From NCBI GenBank assembly GCA_025618425.1, contig CM046849.1, positions 28,170,321-28,234,320 of the forward strand: 64,000 nucleotides of DNA. Reading direction: 5' to 3'. Every line of letters starts with the position of its first letter. The first letter of the stretch is position 1. Position numbers and translations under genes: made by a program. The notes beneath the pieces are model-generated. The model searched no databases. It worked only from the letters and a program-made list of their open reading frames with translations, and was not told the DNA's origin. Positions 1 through 9,787 of this stretch are shown here, piece by piece. This DNA is from Heliocidaris tuberculata (taxonomy: Eukaryota > Echinodermata > Echinoidea > Camarodonta > Echinometridae).

Positions 1-911
1 TCGAATCCGGACAACTATAGTCCCCTGGAAAATGATTCCCTGGACAAATGACCTGCATTCCATTAGTGAAATTATCCTTGGACAACCATCCCTCCCTCAG
101 ATTATTGCCCTAGGAGTTTTATTTCCCCAAGAAGTAGTTGTCATATGTCATAAGGGAGTAATATTAACTAGTTGTCTAGGGGAGGTTTTTCCTAGAATCA
201 AGCTTTTCTATTAAGTGTAAAAGCAATGTTAAACCTATGCTTTGATTGTATTTTTTGTGTGTGGATAAATTAAGGACATGTAACATCAGGCCACGTGATT
301 TTATCTTCTTTCTTTCCAATGATTTTTTTTTTGTATTTTAAATTTCTATTCTACAGTCACTTTTTATATATGTATATCTGAGATAGTCGAATATTTGACA
401 ATTTTTTTTATTTACTCAACACTATCTCTACTCAAAATTGATATAATTATATACCGGGTTTTGGTAGATGCCAATGTCTCAATTTAATTTGTTTTCAGCA
501 AAACTTCTCAATTCTATATAATAATATATTTTGGAGAGAACCATTTTTCATTATCAATTATATTTTTGCAGAGATTATGAGTTATTGAATTAATAACCCA
601 ATTGCTATTATCGGACATTCGCATGATACACTAGAGTCGTTGACATTGCCAATATGTAATTTTACATCTTTTTTATGTAAATATATCGTGTTGTATTATG
701 ATTCAGTTTTTAAATGAAATGTTGATTTTACTATCTATGTATTCATTTTGTAAAACAAACAGTATTAGTTTTCGGGCTGCATGTTTTGTTATTTCTAATA
801 AACCATTTCAAATCAATTCAATGCAGTTATAATGGAAAACCTATTTTCGTTATTTCAGATCCAAATCGCTCCCCTCTTATACCTTACGTTTTCGGTGATC
901 ACAATGTTATT
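1..911. other. AT-rich intergenic sequence
   Basis: No gene, long repeat or TIR pair was seen. The window opens on TCGAATCCGG, which could be the tail of a tRNA-type B box, but the rest would lie outside the window. The block from about 240 to 780 is very AT-rich with many stops in all frames. Confidence 0.5.
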
Positions 912-927
912 CACAGAGGTCGAAGGA

Positions 928-944
928 CCCCCCCCCCCCCCCCC
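928..944. repeat. poly-C tract (17 nt)
   Basis: An uninterrupted run of 17 C, followed by TCCGCCGGGCG. Similar runs elsewhere in the window lie inside hAT-like elements whose ends read GGATCCGCC. This one may be a relic of such an element, but no matching end was found. Confidence 0.8.
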
Positions 945-1198
945 TCCGCCGGGCGTCTACAGTGTGTTTCTTCATGGCGATTTTAATTTCTTTTGTGGCA
1001 ATTTATGTATATTCATGCATACGAAGTAGATCGATAACATGATTCCATTCTTTATGTTGGTATACCTGGTGGATTGACTTTCTGAATATTGACAATGCCA
1101 TGCCGTATCAGCTTACTGCGGTTCAGAAATGTTTGGTGTGTTCTGAAATTAAGAGAGAAAAAGATACAGAGAGAAAAGGGGAAGAGAATGAGACAAGG

Positions 1199-1356
1199 AG
1201 AGAGAGAGAGAGAGAGAGAGTATGTCAAAATAAAATCACTAACAGTGAAGGAAATAGAGATAAAAGGGCGGTCAGCAATAAGGAATTTGATACACATCGC
1301 GGTAGATGGACAAGAAATACTAATAAACAGAGAGAAAGAGAGAGAGAGAGAGAGAA
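1199..1356. repeat. paired (GA)n microsatellites
   Basis: Two (GA)n runs, at 1199-1220 and 1329-1356, lie in a purine-rich block that starts near 1150. Open frames through this block on both strands are made of Arg/Glu or Ser/Leu runs and are not evidence of a gene. Confidence 0.85.
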
Positions 1357-1375
1357 GCGAGTGTCGAACTTAACT

Positions 1376-2329
1376 GTGTGCAGTGTGTTCATATCTTGTC
1401 TAGATAACGTCTGAATAAAATCTCGTTCTTATTTTCCTCCAATATTCATATTAACAAATAATATTTTCACACCTTTACTAGAACTAAATTCCCTCTTCAA
1501 ACTTCTAATGAAGACGATTTCAACCGATTACGTTCGTCACAAGAAGGAAAAAAAACAAGGGCGTTAGCATTACTCTTTCTTTTTTTACTCGACGCATTCC
1601 ATCATGTGTTGCTATGGCAACAGACCTTTTCTTGTATTAGACTTTCGTGCGTCTGGAGGGTTTAATCATCATGGATATCATACCACCTGCAGACTGCCTT
1701 TGATTGGTTTGTGCTTATTTTTAGGAAAAAACGAAAGTGCATTACGAAAGTTAAAGCTCATAGACAGTCTCGGTAGCAAAAATCATACTGGCAAGAAACT
1801 TATCTAACATAGTCACATACTCCTCTCCTTTTATCATGAGACACATGTACGAGATTATTTAACATTCCGTTCACGATTTCGAACAAATTTTAGTGTAAAT
1901 ATCTGTAAGAAACGCTTGGTAACGGCTTTTCACTGCCTCACGCTAAGACCATATCCACCCGAAGGTTCCCCGCACAATAAACCCAGCGCTTCGCACTATG
2001 TGTACCGTATTCTATACACACAGCAATCCTCATGTGAGTAGTGTGTGTGGCCGTTGTTTGAATTTACATCCCCTCTTTTTTGGGCCAGGGATTTTTATTA
2101 CTTTTCACCTCTCATTCAGTAAATATTTCACTTGAGGAGGAAAAAACTTCACAGCATCTTAGTTATGTTAGTACCCTGCTTTTTATTAAGTAAAATCAAA
2201 GAAATCTCACGAAAAGTTTTGAGGGCCTCCCAAAACTCTCTGTTACCTTTAATATAACAAGAAACAGTGAGTGAGTGATAAAGAAAGGTAACAAAGCTCT
2301 ATTCCATTAATGTGGCCTGTGGGCACAAT
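1376..2329. other. intergenic sequence, nothing recognised
   Basis: Mixed-composition sequence with no TIR pair, tRNA-like box or long open frame. Short poly-A and poly-T tracts only. Confidence 0.45.
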
Positions 2330-3272
2330 TTATAACATCTCATATACCTCTCCCAGGCAATTAGTGATAACTATCTTTTAATATGGGCGGAGCCACAGAA
2401 ACTGACCGCGCTCCACTTGACAAAATAAAGTTACATTGTCGCTGTATGTATATGTTACGCCCATGTAGGGACTGATATTGTAGTCTCTTGTACATTTCAA
2501 AATCACACATGACATCATCATGATCATGTTGCCAATTTGTGTTTTTCATGCATAGTGATTTGTACTCCTTAAATATATCAGTTTAGTTATTATGACTCCT
2601 TGATTTTTTATTTTTTCAGATTCAGATTCAAAACACATTTATTTCCTTCTCATAATCAAATAAATATTTTTCAAAAAGAAATGAAAATTACATTGACAAG
2701 AATGGTGGAAGGAGGCAAAGGTCCCAGGGAGCGCATGGCTTATGTTGGGAGTTAAGTTAATTAACCCCCAGAATGACGCTAGAATTCTGAAAACAAATAC
2801 ATTTAGTATCAATTAAAATGTATAACTTTACAGCATGCATTACCACTACTAAAATAGTAATACCATCTACAACATCGCATACATCTTACATGCAATTAGT
2901 GAAAACTATATCATGTCGTAGGCAGATCCAGAAAAATTGACCTCGCCCTTGAAACATAAAGTTACATTGTAGCTGTATATAATTATGTTATGCTCTCCAG
3001 GGATCGACATTACATTATCGCGTACATCAACTCACACGTGACATCGTGTTGCCAACTTAATGTTTTCCAAAAACGATAGTGATTTTTAATCCCTAAATGT
3101 ATCATTTGAGCTATCGTGACTCCTTCAAGTTCTTTAACTCTCAGAATGACGGTAGAGTTCTGAAAATAAACATATTCGATGTCATTAATACTGCTACTAA
3201 TCAATAAAAATATATAACTTTACAGCATACATTACCAATATTAAAATAGCTTTACCTTTAAAGATAACCATC
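2330..3272. repeat. imperfect tandem duplication, two units
   Basis: Unit A (about 2330-2868) and unit B (about 2869-3272) are collinear. Shared landmarks in order are GCAATTAGTGA, AAAGTTACATTGT, GACATC near TGTTGCCAA, ATGACTCCTT / GTGACTCCTT, CAGAATGACG and TATAACTTTACAGCAT. Divergence is clear, so the duplication is old. Unit A is longer because of an insertion at about 2602-2745 that unit B lacks. Confidence 0.75.
2602..2745 (-). mobile_element. LINE/SINE-like 3' end inserted in duplicated unit
   Basis: Interrupts unit A but not unit B of the flanking duplication, so it is an insertion. Read on the minus strand it ends in an AAATAAATG-type stretch followed by TTTTGAATCTGAATCTGAA. The same style of tail recurs at 14690-14870 and about 50625-50735, always on the minus strand. 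A retroelement 3' terminus is the likely source. No coding part remains. Confidence 0.45.
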
Positions 3273-3275
3273 TCT

Positions 3276-3669
3276 ATCTATGTGAAGTATACGCAATATG
3301 CTTTGTTGTTTCATTGGTGTTAAAACTACCGACCTCCATTTTCAATTAACACGGTGTAACGAAGTCAGGTATGACAGCTGAGTAATTAGTGTCTATTACC
3401 GAACACTGCCTGAGTTTAAATGACCTTGTTGACGTGAATCATTATTTTAAATAATAGGCGATTGTTAGCTCGATCAATTTTGAGCTATAAATATCCCAGT
3501 CTATATTCTGAATGAACTTAAAGCGACTCGTACTTTTAAATATATAATTGAGTTCTGGTCATGTGATAACATTGTAAAAGAAAGTGTCCAGCAGCAATTG
3601 CAAAGGTTGATTATGTATTACATATCACGTGGAGCATATCCTGTAGGCCATTGGAATATTAAAAGTGAC
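3276..3669. other. intergenic sequence, nothing recognised
   Basis: AT-rich, no open frame of note, no repeat pairing found. Confidence 0.4.
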
Positions 3670-3845
3670 GTAAAAGCCTTTGAATTTTTAGCCATTTCTT
3701 GTCACATTCCGCATAATGAGGACAATTGAAGAGGAATCATTTTCAGGGGACATTCTTATCATGATATTCTTTCAAAATGACATGAAAAGAACGAGGACGT
3801 TCACTATTCCATTTACCTTTAGAAGAAACTTAACATTCTTGTTAA
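3670..3845 (-). mobile_element. truncated MITE, TTAAAGAG family (copy 1)
   Basis: Reverse-complement match to the left part of the copies at 44325, 50575 and 59481. Shared landmarks are TTTTCAGGGGACAT (TTTTCAGGAGACAT at 44.4 kb), GAAGAGGAATC and an end reading CTTAACATTCTTGTTAA. The other half of the element is missing. No coding capacity. Confidence 0.6.
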
Positions 3846-4652
3846 TAAAAACGACAATATTAAAAAAAAGCGTAATGTACACTTATTTATTAATTTATTT
3901 ATTAAAACGTATTTAAACAGGATAAAAGCAATCACCACAGAGACGGTTTCACATTGTAGTCCTGTGGCAAATGGAGAAATATACAATGAACATACTGAGG
4001 ATTAACAAAAAAAAAATGATGAATGCTTATAATAAGTACAAAACAATTACTGGATAAACAAAAAATGTAAGTTAGATAATTACATTCCAATGGAAGCCGT
4101 GTATTCAATTAATTATCCTCGCCTGGTAAATAAGAGACTGAAGCAATCTGAAATAATTATGCTCTTCACTGTGGCCTTTATTAACAGAAGAGTATGCAAC
4201 CTCTTCTTTACAACATGATATTTGATACTTGAATATACATTATGCACATGCACATACAAAGTTAATTTATGTATAGTAAATCGTTTGTCTCTTTAAAAAT
4301 GTACTATCCACATCAAGTTCTGAGAATATTGCGTTTAAAAATGTGAATTTCCTTTCCTCCTTATTTTTACAAGCAACCCTCTAGCATTTCGTAAAAGGTG
4401 TTAATTTTAAGTCTTTTGAGCACTCACTACTAGCAAAATATGATATGGGAAATAGAAACGGCTTATACGCATGGATGATGGATCATTTTTTAACCACATC
4501 ATCATCATTGACCTCATTAGCCATTTCAGGGTATGTCTGCACTGAAAAGTAGGCTGCATCACCGGAGGCCTCAGAACCATACAACATAACCATAGTTAAA
4601 TATAAACTCCTTAAACATAAACATATGCAGTTTATATTTTAAAAAAAAGGAG
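3846..4652. other. AT-rich intergenic sequence
   Basis: Several A-tracts and (TTTA)-like stretches near 3880-3910. No gene, tRNA-like box or TIR pair was found. Confidence 0.4.
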
Positions 4653-4872
4653 GGGGGGGGTACTCGTTTTTTTTTCCGAAGGTTCATAATTTCGAAGGTT
4701 CGCAATTCTGAAAAACAAATTTCCCATAGCAGGGATTTTATAATTCTGAAAATTTGATGCATTACTCCGAAGGCTCTTAATTCCGAAGGCTTGTAATTCC
4801 AAAGGTTCGTAATTCCGAAAATGTAATAGAGCCCTAGTTACTTTTCGGAATCACGAACCTTCCGAAATATGT
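4653..4872. repeat. 16-bp interspersed tandem repeat (GAAGGTTCGTAATTCC-like)
   Basis: After a G8 run, units of about 16 bp occur in phase at 4677, 4693, 4768, 4784 and 4800, consensus CGAAGGTTCGTAATTC. Degraded units lie between. At 4845-4872 the same motif appears inverted (TTCGGAATCACGAACCTTCC), so the array is bounded by one opposed unit. It could be a satellite fragment or a decayed TIR element with a repetitive end. Confidence 0.65.
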
Positions 4873-5310
4873 ACCCTTTTTTTATTTTCGTTACTTTTCA
4901 TTGGAAATGAGAAATAGAAGAAAAACTAATTGGAAGAGAAGATGGAAAATTGGAATATGTTGAATATCTTAAAACTGTTGGCCAGGCTCTATAATGCTGG
5001 GGGAAAGCGAAATTCTGTTATCAATTATTAGAGAAAACATTTTTTGTTCGAATCCTCCAGCTTTAGCTCCTGGTCCGTTCAATCTTCGTGAAATTAATCA
5101 TGTTATTGAAACACACAAAGGGGATGCGATCTCCACGCTTTGATGGCGCTTGACTTCAATTACCCGTCATGCATGTCATGTAAAGCACTCTAATTACCGG
5201 TACATGTTTATTTCACCAATGTCTCAAATAGTTGGGCATAACTGCTCCAAGCCAAATGATCCGTTTCCTCCGGCACCCCCTACAAAAATCGATAAAGATG
5301 GTCCATGCGA

Positions 5311-5311
5311 A

Positions 5312-5380
<69 letters not shown>

Positions 5381-5394
5381 GTGGGGGGGGGGGG
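5311..5394. repeat. (GA)n followed by poly-G
   Basis: About 68 bp of GA repeat with a few interruptions, then TCGT and twelve G. The open frames crossing it on both strands are repeat translations. Confidence 0.9.
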
Positions 5395-5859
5395 TTGTGA
5401 CGTCGGCATCTGTCCAAAAGGTGTTGAGATTAAAGATGGCCTCAAACGTTGCGACTGAAATGAAACGCCGCACGTCGACACGTGATCAGAAATTGCAGAG
5501 GTGGCACCAAGAATGCGGCCGTGTCGGTAGTGATCAGTGTGGCATGGCGTTGAGTTCCGAAATATAAATGGCGGGAGTCAGAATGCAATTTAAGTGCCTT
5601 GATCTTGATGACCGTGACAGCCAGTGGTGTCGCCATAAGGATGGCGCTGTGGATGTGACATCCCTTCCCCCTTCAGTATCTCTGTCCCTTAGTTGTCGCT
5701 GCCTGCTGGCTGTCGAAAAATTTATGTTTTTTGAGTAGTGTCAGCAAGTGGGGAAACAACGATCATTCTGAAATGTTTATTAATTGTTGTGAAACATTAA
5801 GGCTACATTATCGGCATATTTAGTTTGATAACCCCCACCCTTCTTTTCAAAATCGTCTG
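5395..5859. other. intergenic sequence with moderate GC
   Basis: Somewhat higher GC than its surroundings. No convincing exon, tRNA-like box or inverted pair was seen. Confidence 0.35.
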
Positions 5860-6085
5860 GTGATGCCCTTGGTGACCAGGGAACCTGCTTGTCATACTTG
5901 GGGGCTTGATGAGGGTTGTTTATTTATAGCATCGGAAGGTGACAAGTTGGATACAGGACAACGCTACAAGTTCGCAAGTGTTGTCGACCACGACCCACAA
6001 AACAGTGAACAAGAATATTTTGATGTAGTCAAATTAAAAGAAATGCTTCCAAAACGACGAAGCAGCATGAAAGTAACGTTAATGT
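5860..6085 (+). CDS. weak coding-like open frame (possible exon or pseudogene fragment)
   Basis: An open frame of about 75 codons before it runs into a CT microsatellite. The middle reads like ordinary protein, for example SEGDKLDTGQRYKFASVVDH followed by an acidic stretch and a basic cluster (PKRR). A possible donor is AAA/GTAACG near 6080, which is not strong. No domain was recognised, and no neighbouring exon or convincing acceptor was found. It could equally be a chance open frame or a fragment of a mobile-element protein. The frame ends in Ser/Leu codons made by the (CT)n repeat. Confidence 0.12.
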
Positions 6086-6096
6086 TTGTGAAAATC

Positions 6097-6100
<4 letters not shown>

Positions 6101-6134
<34 letters not shown>

Positions 6135-6205
6135 AGATTTGGAATAACAGGAACGTCTTTTCAGTACGGCTACAACTGTTTACGTAGACACACAGGCAGA
6201 TTTAG

Positions 6206-6248
<43 letters not shown>

Positions 6249-6249
6249 T
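6101..6249. repeat. (CT)n and (GA)nGn microsatellites
   Basis: (CT)n at about 6101-6131, and (GA)n at 6210-6240 running into poly-G. The two are complementary in sequence and only about 80 bp apart, so they could pair as a hairpin. Confidence 0.85.
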
Positions 6250-6335
6250 GGAGGGGGGCACAGCCGGCCCTTGCCCCCTTTTGAAACCCAAGTGGTCTTC
6301 CTTAAGTGCACAACCGAAATGTGATTCTTGTCATG
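6241..6335. mobile_element. fragment of hAT-like poly-G element
   Basis: Poly-G followed by GGCACAGCCGGCCCTTGCCC and CTTTTGAAA, then CTTAAGTGCACAACC. This parallels 16326-16400, where poly-G is followed by GTGTGCCCCTTTT and CTCAAGTACAC. Neither TIR is recognisable here. Confidence 0.4.
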
Positions 6336-6371
6336 TAAGGATTGACCTTTAACGTCACCACTTGAGAGGTG

Positions 6372-6453
6372 TGACTTCAATCATGGAAATGGGATTCGAA
6401 CCAGGGTCGTCCTTCAGGCAGACCTGAGAGCCAACCACTGGACCTGCTTATAG
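6372..6453 (-). repeat. tRNA-derived SINE head
   Basis: On the minus strand a pol III-type A box (GGTCCAGTGG, plus-strand 6434-6443) is followed about 40 nt later by a near-perfect B box (GGTTCGAATCC, 6392-6402). No clean acceptor stem pairs up, so this is a SINE promoter region and not a tRNA gene. The body would extend toward lower coordinates, but no 3' tail was identified. Confidence 0.5.
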
Positions 6454-6879
6454 TACTTATAGTACCCAAATAACCAGTAACCGATTTAGTACACCCGGGT
6501 AAATAAAAAGGACGTCAAGCGTATAGATTAATGTCTCATCTGAGAATCGCATTTGATCCATGGTCCTAGACACTCGGACCATGCACGACACCTCATTTTG
6601 ATGGGGTAAACATGATCAAGGAGGTATTTCGGTATGCGCTCAAAGTACGGATAAATATAAACCGATAATCGTCTTCTACTTCGAAACCGTGATTTAATTA
6701 TGTCAAGTATGCTCCTGATATTTATGTCACATGGATACCATGATTGTAATGAGGCACTTTTGTCATGGCTTAATTTGGTTCAGTCATCAACCTGAAGAGA
6801 TATTGAAATCGGAATAACAAAACATAAAGAGTACTGCAATTATTCAATCATTAGCTAGTGTTGATGTTGTTGTTTACAA
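6454..6879. other. intergenic sequence, nothing recognised
   Basis: No open frame, repeat or inverted pair was found. Confidence 0.4.
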
Positions 6880-7145
<266 letters not shown>

Positions 7146-7532
7146 ATTGACTAATATTAATATTATCAAGTCTTCTATTGCTAATTCTGCTACTTCTTTC
7201 ACTGCTATACTTTATTCGACAAAAGTGGCTTTAGATGTACAGGAACCTTGATTGACATCTCAATGCAGTGTTGTCAGCCTATCGATGCCTGGACATAGAT
7301 GGAAATGACATGACAAGGCCTCGGGCAGGGCTAGAGCATAATGAATTAGATACCACACTAACAAAGTGGCGCATCTATGAAGATACAGCCCTATCTCTCC
7401 TCACATATCCCCCGGGTGTTGGGCGAGCGATGGCCGCTGACACTCGTTGGTGACATGCTCGGTCATATGGGCATATCTTCATAATATGAGCTCTATTAAT
7501 AGAGACAAGACTATTGATTTGATATGTGTGAT
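7146..7532. other. intergenic sequence with a short open frame
   Basis: A 61-codon plus-strand open frame at 7268-7453 has ordinary-looking composition but no recognisable motif or splice signals. Nothing else was seen. Confidence 0.3.
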
Positions 7533-8063
7533 CAGTGGTGTAGCGCCGAGGGGGAGGAGGTTCATGGGGGGCAGAGGAAGAAGGGAAGAAAAAAGTGCGC
7601 TCGCGTTTGTGTTAAAGAAAGAGCAACTCAGAGTGAGAGAGAAAAGGAAGAGGGGGACAGGATAAACCATCTCTACCCGTAACCATTAGGAATATAATCT
7701 TCCCTTGATGATTTTAAGAAAGCCTTAAAGACCTACCTTTTCATGCAGTAGTGTTACGTTTCTTCTTAGATTCGTTAATGTAAGCTTCTTCTATACATGT
7801 ATGTAAAGCGCATAGAGAATTAAGTATCATTATGCACTGAATGAATTGAAAGTTAATTATTATTATCATCATCATCATCGTCATCATCATCGTCATCATC
7901 ATCATCATCATCATGATCATCATCATCATTAACAAATCGCTCTCCAGAAAGACACTATAGTAGGAACTAAGAAAACACTCCACACCATAAACACGCTAGA
8001 CTACATATTTAGACCAGCGCCCCCGCCCCTCCCCCGCATAACTAAACATACGCTACGCCACTG
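7533..8063. mobile_element. hAT-like TIR element, CAGTGGTGTAGCG ends
   Basis: Left end CAGTGGTGTAGCG at 7533, right end CGCTACGCCACTG at 8051-8063: a 13-bp inverted repeat with one mismatch. CAGTGGCG-type ends are typical of hAT non-autonomous elements. An 8-bp target duplication is not clean at these exact ends. A shifted pair, GTGTGATC at 7526 and GAGTGATC at 8069, matches 7 of 8. A LINE 3' end lies inside. No transposase frame. Confidence 0.5.
7690..7935 (+). mobile_element. CR1/L2-like LINE 3' terminus with (ATT/ATC)n tail
   Basis: The stretch around 7706-7745 reads in frame as DFKKALKTYLFMQ, matching from memory the F-K/R-LKT-LF C-terminal signature of many CR1/L2-clade reverse transcriptase ORFs. 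It is followed by ATGTAAAGCGCATAGAG and then an ATT/ATC microsatellite at 7859-7930, the usual layout of such 3' ends. The 5' coding region is absent, so this is a strongly truncated copy. It lies between the two ends of the element at 7533-8063, so it is either nested or was captured. Confidence 0.55.
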
Positions 8064-8639
8064 TCAGTGAGTGATCAAGAGGTCTGTAGAGATTTAGACC
8101 CGGAAAGGGTAGAGGATGGTTTCCCATCATCGTTGTAGAAGGGCGATGACACAGATTGACAGGTGATAATGGTATGAACGGATGCTCCATAATGACTGGA
8201 TGCAAAGACGGCTAAACCAGCAAAAACAGCACATACCCTGCACAAGAGGGGGCTATGTATTTCTTACCGTCTGTTTTTAATATCATTTTACTATTTTTAA
8301 CACAACCCATTCTTGACTGACATTGTGAAAAGCATTTATTTTGAATGCATCATACACAAAATAATCTCGTTTGCGATGTTTGTCTTTTCACGACTCCCTA
8401 AGTTCCATTCATTTCTATCATTGTCATCTACTGTTTCATTCTCATTCTCCCTCCTAAATGTCACTTTACTAGGCGTTTAATTCACCGTGCGAGCAAAGCG
8501 AAGGAGCAAAACATTTGTAGTCATCAATTGTGTAAAATATATCCACTTATAACATAAGAAAGGAACTAAATAACGATTTTTGTTTCCTTCTTATCATTTA
8601 CTTGACATTTTATCGATCCTCTATATATCGTGTTGCAAA
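8064..8639. other. intergenic sequence
   Basis: No gene was found. A short motif GCGAGCAAAGCGAAGGAGC near 8490 resembles the repeat pieces at 20575 and 29182, but is too short to call alone. Confidence 0.35.
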
Positions 8640-8762
8640 CCAGGGCATCGTTTCATCAAACCGTCATCATGGTCATAAGTACAAGTTCATTTTGATACAC
8701 GCGTTTCAATGGGATGCCGGCGAACTTGTACTTATGACGGTTTGGTGAAACGCTGCCCAGGG
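8640..8762. mobile_element. short MITE with ~40-bp inverted ends
   Basis: The left end begins CCAGGGCATCGTTTCATCAA. The right end, reverse-complemented, begins CCTGGGCAGCGTTTCACCAA. Pairing continues through AACCGTCAT and CATAAGTACAAGTTC, leaving a loop of roughly 35 nt. The ends resemble those of the copy at 51468-51608 (CGTTTCATCAA). No coding capacity. Confidence 0.7.
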
Positions 8763-9129
8763 TTTTATACCTTATGCATGCATCAATCCCTCTCTTCATC
8801 TCCTTATGCCTCTCTCATCTTTCGTCTCTCATTATCTCCATAATCCTTTCACTTTTCCAATTTCTTTAGCACATCCACCCCATCTACACCTCTCTTTATC
8901 CATTGATCGCATCTCCACCCCCTTCATCCAAAGAGGTACTTGAAAAGCTGAGCCTCTGCTCATTTATTTTGTCAACAAACCCCAATGTATCCCATCACCA
9001 TCAGTTCTCACTTTGGGTATACGGGCACAATTTCGCTGAGGGGCTGTCAACTCTTGGCTAAAAAAACCCATTCCATTTTAATACACCAAATTACTGACGT
9101 ATTAACAAAAATAAATACAAGTTGACTTT
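8763..9129. other. pyrimidine-rich intergenic sequence
   Basis: CT-rich stretch from 8780 to 8940 without a pure microsatellite. No gene was seen. Confidence 0.4.
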
Positions 9130-9787
9130 GCCATATTTTCATCTCCTCATCGTTAATGATTTACCATGACAAAATTGTGAAATTATTGTTGTTGTCTGTA
9201 TGTTATCCTAATATTTTCTTCATTTTAGGTGGCGTGCGATGGTTTCATGTCCCAAATATTTTTCGTTTTCATATGTTCGTGCTGACAGCCATATTTTCAT
9301 CTCCTCATCGTTAATGATTTACCATGACAAAATTGTGAAATTATTGTTGTCAGTGGCGGATCCAGGGGGGGGGGGGGGACAATCCCGGCCCGTGCCCCCC
9401 CTTTTGAGGGAAAACAATGCAATGTGCCCCCCCCCCTATTTGTGATTGTGCCCCCCCCCCTTTTCGACCAGAAAAACTTTTTTTTTTTTTTTTTTTTTGC
9501 TTGTCAGAGAATTATTGAGGGGAACTGGACCCCATAACCCCCCCCCCCCCCCCCCCACTGAGCGACTTTTGGAGGGCTGGCGAGAGACCAAAAAAATATG
9601 GGTCTCCCTCCAAGCAGTTTCCCAAAGTTGACAATCCTGCATTTGTGTGCCCCCCCCTTATACGAAATTCTGGATCCGCCCCTGATTGTTGTTGTCTGTA
9701 TGTTATCCTAATATTTTCTTCATTTTAGGTGGCGTGCGATGGTTTCATGTCCCAAATATTTTTCGTTTTCATATGTTCGTGCTGACA
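9130..9787. repeat. exact 158-bp tandem duplication, second copy interrupted
   Basis: Unit 1 is 9130-9287. Unit 2 starts at 9288 and ends at 9787 once the hAT element (9351-9684) and its 8-bp target duplication are removed: 500 - 334 - 8 = 158. The two units read identically throughout, so the duplication is recent. Unit 1 keeps the uninterrupted insertion site. Confidence 0.95.
9351..9684. mobile_element. 334-bp non-autonomous hAT element with 8-bp TSD (copy A)
   Basis: Begins CAGTGGCGGATCCAG and ends CTGGATCCGCCCCTG, forming a ~15-bp imperfect TIR. It is flanked by a perfect 8-bp duplication ATTGTTGT (9343-9350 and 9685-9692). The empty site in the adjacent tandem unit has ATTGTTGT once. 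Internally it holds poly-G, three poly-C runs, a T-tract at about 9479-9498 and the landmark ACTGAGCGACTTTTGGAGG. hAT transposases are known to make 8-bp duplications. There is no open frame for a transposase. A close copy lies at 22717-23041. Confidence 0.95.

Noticed and set aside
1..10. Possible tRNA B box at the window edge (TCGAATCCGG)
   Set aside because: Too short, and the rest would lie outside the window.
5045..5060. TTGTTCGAATCCTCC, B-box-like
   Set aside because: No A box at the expected distance and no SINE body.
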